Shown: positions 58,551-64,000 of the stretch, piece by piece | How the letters are laid out: each line of letters opens with the position of its first letter | Numbering within the stretch: position 1 is the stretch's first letter | DNA from: Macrothele yani | Lineage: Eukaryota; Arthropoda; Arachnida; Araneae; Macrothelidae | Length of the DNA stretch: 64,000 nucleotides | Reading direction: 5' to 3' | Assembly: GCA_039090855.1 (NCBI GenBank) | Contig: CM077007.1 | Coordinates: 18,835,515 to 18,899,514, forward strand | The notes under the pieces: generated by a model | Seen by the model: the letters and a program-made list of their open reading frames with translations, nothing else | Databases searched by the model: none | Told to the model about the DNA's origin: nothing | Made by a program: the position numbers and the translations under genes

Positions 58551-59769
58551 CACTGAAGTGCTAGAAAAACTGGTACAGACGAGCTTATGCAAAATACATA
58601 GCAACTTCACCTATGCGCATACTCGGTTGCGTTCGCCAGTGCGTATATAAAGCCATAGACATCCTTGCCTGCTGTCAGAGCTGTTTTCAGCATGAGAATG
58701 ACAAGTAATAAAGATTTAAGCAATTTTCAATGCGGTGTCATAGTTGGCGCTCGTGAGATGGGCCATAGTATTTTGGAGGTAGAAACGAAGTTCTGATTTT
58801 CACGGATGACCGTTGTAAGGATGTACCGTGACTACAAGATTTCCGGCAAAACCTCCAACCTATGATACCAGTGTGGCCATAAAAAGACATTGGGTGAACG
58901 TGACCATCGTAGGCTGTCAAGAATAGTTTCATGCGATAGGCGTGCAACACTCTCGCAGTTATCATCGGAATTCAATGCTGGAGCCTCAACAAGCATCAGC
59001 GTCCGGACTGTGCAACGTACCTTGCACGATATGGTCTTTGGGAGCTGACGCCCAACTCGAGTCCCCTTGATGGGTGCACGACACAGAGCTATGCGCCTCG
59101 CTTGGGCACGGCAACACCGCCACTGGACACTTGGTGAGTGGAAACAAATAGCCTGGTCTGACGAGTCACGTTTCCAACTGTATCGGGCAGGTGGAAGGAT
59201 TCGTGTGTGGCGCAAACCCCATGAAGCCATGGATCCCGCCTGTCAACAGGGAACTGTACCAGCTGGTGGGGGTCCGTAATGGTATGGGGTGTGTTTAGCT
59301 GGACTTCACTGGGACTCCTGGTACGTCTACAAACATCTGTGACAGGCCAACGCTATGTGCACATCCTTTCTGACGAAGTACACCTGTTCATGTCCTGCAT
59401 TCATGCTGATGGGTTGGGCCTGCTCCAACAGGACAATGCACCTCCACACAAGTGTCGGATGCCACATTATGGTTAGAGGAGCATTCATCTGAATTTGGGG
59501 TGTTGCCATTCCCACCCAAGTCCCCAGATCTGAACATGATAGAACACATTTGGGATGCCATGCAACACGCTATCGAACAAAGGAATTCCAAGACCTCGGA
59601 ATACACCTGAATTATGGAATGCTCTGCAAGAAGTATGGTGTGCATTGCCTACAGCATATTTCCAGAAGCTAGTGGAGTCCATGTCTTGTCGTATTTCTGC
59701 TGTCCTGCGCTCCCGTGGGGGACCTACCAAGTGTTAGACTGGTGTACCAGTTTTTCTGGCACTTCAGTG
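58551..59769 (+). mobile_element. Tc1-like transposon family D, copy 2, broken
   Basis: Ends CACTGAAGTGCTAGAAAAAC and …TTTTTCTGGCACTTCAGTG, with TA at 58549-58550 and 59770-59771. Transposase traces: DFSNFQCGVIVGAREMGH-type N-terminus with stops near 58795, RHWTLGEWKQIAWSDESRFQ (first Asp, about 59125-59175), MVWGVFSWTSLGLLVRLQTS, LLQQDNAPPHKCR (second Asp, about 59430) and LNMIEHIWDAMQ (third catalytic region). Frameshifts at about 59275 and 59465. It starts 2 bp after the MITE's TA. Confidence 0.9.
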
Positions 59770-60223
59770 TATACATACCGTATATTTTGAATGAACACAA
59801 GTAAAATCATAGTATGAAATGGGGAAAGTCTCTGTAATCGTAATTTTCTTCTTTGGTGTGTTTCGGCTCATGTATGCCATTGGCTGATGGAAGGGGAGCA
59901 CTGTTCCTCTACAGTGTCTTGAGAGCAAATTAATCATACCCGTCAGTTATTATGTATGGATATGCCCCCTCCTCCATAAAAATGGGGGAGGGCACAATTG
60001 AAGATATAACTGATGGAAGGTCAGGAAATGATCGCGTAGTGACACATGGAGAGCCAGGGTCTGAAACATAAACAAACCCACTTGCAAATGCTACAGGTGA
60101 ATTCACATAACACTTTTGGAAGTCCAGTCCTGTGTTTTACTGACCCACCTATAAGCTGACTTTCCCCACTTGGAAAGCAGGATTTCTTCCAAAAACTTTC
60201 AGATTATACTTGAGTATATATGA

Positions 60224-60751
60224 TATATTGTGAATTATCATATATCCTATGACATGCTTGATAAATATTTGTGTGTGCATTTGTGTGTGTAAAAGAAAGC
60301 ATTCATCAAGAAAGATAAATCTTGGAGCTGTCTATGAATTTTTTTTTAAATATGCACTGTTCTAAAATTGTTTTCATTTTTGATTATATCTTGATCAGGA
60401 CAGTTTTCACAAGTTTTGATATGGCATGAGTGCTACCAAATTTCAAGTTGTAATTGTGAAACAAAAAATTTGTTATTGAATAGAAAACAGTCCTGTTTTT
60501 TTTTCTTCAGAAATGTGTGTTGCTTTCACTAATACTAATTTGCTTCATTCTACCCTCAAAGTGGTTATGAATATGCATAACTTTCTATGGCCCCATATGC
60601 ACACACCTTAACTGACTCACACAGACAACGCAATAGATTAAAAACTGTATCTAGTTTAAAATTGATAAAAAAAGGAAGATTACTTCCCCTATAATTAAAA
60701 GTCTTTTCAGACTGCAGCATTTAATTTTTTTCTCTTCTTTTAATGAAAATT
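60224..60751. other. unassigned intron sequence
   Basis: AT-rich, no element recognised. Confidence 0.5.
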
Positions 60752-60855
60752 TGGCCGCCTTTGTTATGCAGTGTTCTAAGCGCTGGCTACATTTTGATAG
60801 GTATGCACAACCCAGTCCTGATAGATGTCACCAATGATGAGTGATAATAATAAAG
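60752..60855 (+). repeat. tRNA-derived SINE head fragment
   Basis: GGCCGCCTTTGTTATGCAGT followed by GTTCTAAGCGCTGGC is a decayed form of the A-box region of the 45453 SINE. B-box and body are unclear. Confidence 0.5.
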
Positions 60856-60986
60856 TTTCATTCTTAGTGAGAAGTTTTAATGTATAAAGCAGTGTATATA
60901 TATTTTATTCTTAGTGAGAATTTCAGTATATATATAGTTTCATTCTTAGTGAGAAATTTGTATATATATATATATACATACACACA

Positions 60987-61744
60987 CAGGGTGTCTCAAA
61001 AATACACGACAAAACTTCAGGAATGAGTTCCTCATAGGTAGATAAGAAAAAGTTTATATCAACGTAGGTCTGGAAATGCTTGGTTTCCGAGTTATGAAGG
61101 TCTGTCTATGACAATTAACTGCTCACATTACCTTATAGTAATTGTTCAAAATTTCCACCTTGTGCCTCAATACAGGCCTCACATCGATATCTCACGGACT
61201 CGAGAACACACTGCCAAATTTCTGGCATGTGTCGTTTGTTTCACAACCTGCCACAATTTGATTGCAGAGAGTTTCCACATCTGCTACTTGAGTCGAATAC
61301 ACCAATTATTTTAAATGGCCTCACAAAAAGAAATCTAGAGGGTTTAAATCTGTTGAGCATGGAAGCAAAGCAGTTGGTCCACCTCTACCTACCCACTGAC
61401 TAAAAAACTTTTGATTCAAATAATTGTGAGCTAGGTGGCTAAAATGCGCGGGAACGCCATCGTGCATGCATAAAGTGTGCTTGTTGGTCGGAAAGGAAAA
61501 CCACCAGATTCTGTCAGTACTTTGTGATGAAGGAAATCACCTTCGAGAGATAAAACATTCCAGTGAATAACTGGTAAACCAAGACAGACCTGAGTCAGGT
61601 AGTGTGAACAGTTAAGTGTCGTAGACAGACCTTCCTAACTCGGAAACCAAGCATTTCCGGACGTATGTTCATATAAACTTTTTTCTTATCTACCTATGAG
61701 GAACTCATTCCTGCAGTTTTGCCATGTATTTTTGAGACACCCTG
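60987..61744 (-). mobile_element. mariner-like deletion derivative with about 125-bp inverted ends
   Basis: Both ends start CAGGGTGTCTCAAAAATACA and remain paired for about 125 bp, including GGAATGAGTTCCTCATAGGT and AAATGCTTGGTTTCCGAGTT. The minus strand near 61210-61130 retains a transposase scrap (a CEACIEAQGGxFEQLL-type tail, read with decay). The catalytic region is missing, so it depended on a relative for movement. It sits in TA-rich sequence and is followed after 8 bp by another mariner. Confidence 0.82.
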
Positions 61745-61752
61745 TATATATA

Positions 61753-63054
61753 CAAAGGCTGTTACATAAAAACTGAGAGTGATTTTTTTGAGTTGGCAAC
61801 AGCGCAAAAGGGGAAAATTACCACCCAGACGACTAACTGAATTAAGGAAGTATCTATGGCAACAGTTATTAGCCATGGCAGATGATTCTGGTTTTGTTAT
61901 TGCACAGTTGTTAAGTTATGTTTGCATTTCATCATACAGTTATGAAGGTGAGTGATTCAGAGTTAAGAAGTGAAATGTGTTGCACGCTAAAATTTTGGTA
62001 TGTGAACCTGCTCCTGAAACAGTTGATCTAATGAAACAAGTTTACAAAGATAAATGTTTGGGTGAGTCAACAATTTTTAGATGGCACTGATTTGAAAAAA
62101 GGGCGTTTGTCGGCAGAACTCGTGCCTAGGCTTGGTTGACCTGAAAGTGTTGTTATGGAGCATATTGTTAACACTGTTAGGGCAATCTTGCAAGAAGATT
62201 GACAAATGACATGAGAAGGCATAGTGGTGTCAACTAATATTTCAAAAACATTGGCATTTTGCATTCTATGCGACAAATTACTGCTGCATTATGTGTGTTC
62301 CAGAAGGGTACCTCATCACCTGACGAGAGAACAATTGTTAGCCAGAGTTCACGTTTGTCATGAGTGGAAACAAATGATTGCAAAGGATCCAAACATAGTA
62401 ATAACTGCCGATGAAACATGTGTCCGCTATTTCAACCCCCTCACAAAGCACACAACGAGTGTCTGCAAACACACAGTCTTGCCTCTGAAAAAAATCCGCC
62501 AAACCAAATCAGCTGGGAAGGTGATGATGATAATTTTATTTGATCATAAAGGTGTAATTAACCAGCATGCCGTTCCTCCTCAAATTACTGTCAATGCTGA
62601 GTATTGCAATTCAGTCTTGAAGTGTCTGTGATGACACATAACGATTAAGCGACCGGAACTGGTGGGCAAGTGGACCCTACACCATAATAATGCCCGCCCA
62701 CATGTGTCCGCTTGTGTGCAACAATATCTTACGAAATGCAGTACTGAAATCATGCCACAATCTGCCTACAGTCCTGATCTCACCCCATGCGATTTCTGAT
62801 TGTTTCCAACAATGAAGAAGTTTCATGGCACAACATTCCACACAGATGCTGACGTTATTCAAGCTGTACAGGGGTCGCTAAAGCAGCTTCCACAAAATGC
62901 CTTTGCCACATGTTTTGAAAAATGGACTGAACGAAGGGACCATTGCATATCATCCAAGGGAAGATACTTTGAGAAAGAATAACATATATTTTACTGTAGC
63001 TATATTCCTTCATTTTGTATGATTTCACTGTCAGTTTTTATGGAACGGCCATTG
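61753..63054 (+). mobile_element. mariner transposon, near full length, broken
   Basis: Ends CAAAGGCTGTTACATAAAAA and TTTTTATGGAACGGCCATTG, imperfect inverted copies, 1.3 kb. The transposase middle is open (62236-62631): VITADETCVRYFNPLTKHT (first Asp), FDHKGVINQHAVPPQITVNA. A stop at 62630 precedes LHHNNARPHVSACVQQYL, where the second catalytic Asp of the usual HDNARPH is Asn. YSPDLTPCDF then has the third Asp followed at once by a stop. The C-terminal tail ends at 62982. Confidence 0.88.
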
Positions 63055-64000
63055 AATACACACACAATGATTTGCAATTGATAGCTGGCTTGAAGAATGA
63101 TTTTTTTCCCTTTGTACTCACAAATAAAAAAAAATTCATGGGCACTCAATACAGTTTTACCCATTGCTGCAGAATTTGGCCCTCCCTCCCCCCAAAAAGA
63201 GGTAAGAGTGGGATTCATACATGAAAGAGTTTCCTACCCATGTGATAAACCACATTGGAATGCAGTAAATGTACTAAATGGTAAAAAGTTGTAAATGCGA
63301 CTTCAAAAGTGTGGGTGGTCTCTTTTATGCAGGCCATTTCATAGGGCAACCCTGTACTGCCATCACTTTCAAGGTAGTAATGAGTGCTGATGCACAAACA
63401 CACAAACAAATAGCCATGCACATTCAAATAATCCATATGCTTCAAATACAGTAGTCCATTTATGCAGGCAAAGTGAGAAACAAACTAATAGAAGTGTGGC
63501 AAGGGAAGGGATGACAAAACATCTGTGGCAAGTTTCGTAGAAAATACTATGAACTAGAAATATTAAGAATGAGAATTTCACTTTTAGAATGGCAAATGAA
63601 AGGTACATACAGTAAGATTCTTTAATTCTTTTCTGTGCAGATGGTGGTCTAAAAAGGTTGTTTAGCATGCTTTGAAAACATGTGGTGCTCTGAGTGCACC
63701 AGTGGTTGGTGAACAGCAAAGTGGCAGTTCATCGGGGGAATTTTCAATATGCAGGTATTCAAGGAAATCTGTTACAGTAGGCAAAAAAGCAAGGGTTGGA
63801 GTTTAATAAGGCTCAGCTGTATCTGATGCATTTTAACATGTGTTTCGTGTGCAGCACCCAGAAATGCACACTGTCCTCCTGTGCTAAAGCAATAACTTCT
63901 ACATTTTGCAGAGGAGAAAAACAAAAGTTTGTTTACATAAATCTGCAGTGGGCATCAGTAATTTTATAAATATATATATATTTAACCAACCCACTGGTGT
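63055..64000. other. unassigned intron sequence to window end
   Basis: No element, exon or RNA gene recognised. A (TA)n run lies at about 63970-63982. Confidence 0.5.

Larger units (their letters stand above)
56851..60223 (-). mobile_element. pogo-like TIR element family C, copy 2, with two nested insertions
   Basis: Left end ACCATATATACTCAGGTATA and right end ACTTGAGTATATATGAT are inverted copies. Without the nested MITE (57703-58546) and Tc1-like (58551-59769) the element is about 1.3 kb, close to copy 1. Minus-strand traces WVKELWDAV and KLFKKCC (about 57160-57090) match the pogo-type tail at 30030-29880. The stretch GCATCCCACAxTTCTTTCAC followed by CCAAGAAGTAA is shared by both copies. 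Inactive. Confidence 0.72.

Noticed and set aside
52815..64000. A further RIC1 exon downstream
   Set aside because: I searched by eye for the next WD-repeat segment (W-S/T-P-D type with flanking splice sites) and found none; it is probably beyond the window.
1..64000. CRISPR arrays, operons, prophage or bacterial genes
   Set aside because: No spaced direct-repeat arrays or compact gene clusters; spliced exons and animal transposons show a eukaryotic nuclear genome.

Overview
This window is AT-rich, intron-dominated DNA from an animal, most likely an arthropod. That placement rests on the transposon types present and is an inference; no species can be named. The only host gene I can support is RIC1, on the + strand. 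RIC1 is the WD40-repeat subunit of the RIC1-RGP1 exchange factor for RAB6 at the Golgi. Seven internal exons (1501-1608, 9841-9920, 22093-22200, 25791-25933, 26067-26200, 43454-43545, 52726-52814) have GT-AG borders and compatible phases, and join into one frame of about 251 codons from the N-terminal beta-propeller. The first exon(s) lie left of the window and the following exons lie right of it. The whole 64 kb is therefore the inside of one gene with introns of 0.1 to 17 kb.

Almost everything else is transposable elements in those introns. Before the second exon: a mariner-like copy at the left edge, a Tc1-like element (2029-3426), small mariner and pogo remnants, and a Tc1-like element (6766-9673) split by a second Tc1-like element (8075-9498). 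Intron 9921-22092: a pogo/Tigger-like non-autonomous element, a 164-bp perfect tandem duplication, a Helitron remnant, two Penelope-like copies arranged head to head as a 2.3-kb inverted repeat (13374-18121), and an RTE-type LINE with an intact 984-codon ORF (18168-21350). Intron 22201-25790: a pogo remnant and two inverted-repeat structures.

The 17-kb intron 26201-43453 holds a pogo-like element (28492-32338) with a Tc1-like and a mariner element inside it. It also holds an old I-group LINE with RNase H (33478 to about 42460), itself interrupted by a reverse-oriented RTE-like LINE flanked by a 13-bp target duplication. Intron 43546-52725: a degenerate satellite of about 146 bp with alternating units, tRNA-headed SINEs, a full-length but broken hAT element with an 8-bp target duplication, a 403-bp foldback, and a mariner. 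The right end (52815-64000) has several TIR elements, a second copy of the pogo-like family carrying independent insertions of a MITE and a Tc1, and two mariners.

There is no gene cluster, CRISPR array, rRNA or plausible free-standing tRNA gene. The main second-look items are the Penelope inverted repeat, the intact RTE ORF, the recurrence of tight inverted duplications at several scales, the datable nested insertions, and the A/B satellite. I found no convincing evidence for an undescribed multi-gene system.
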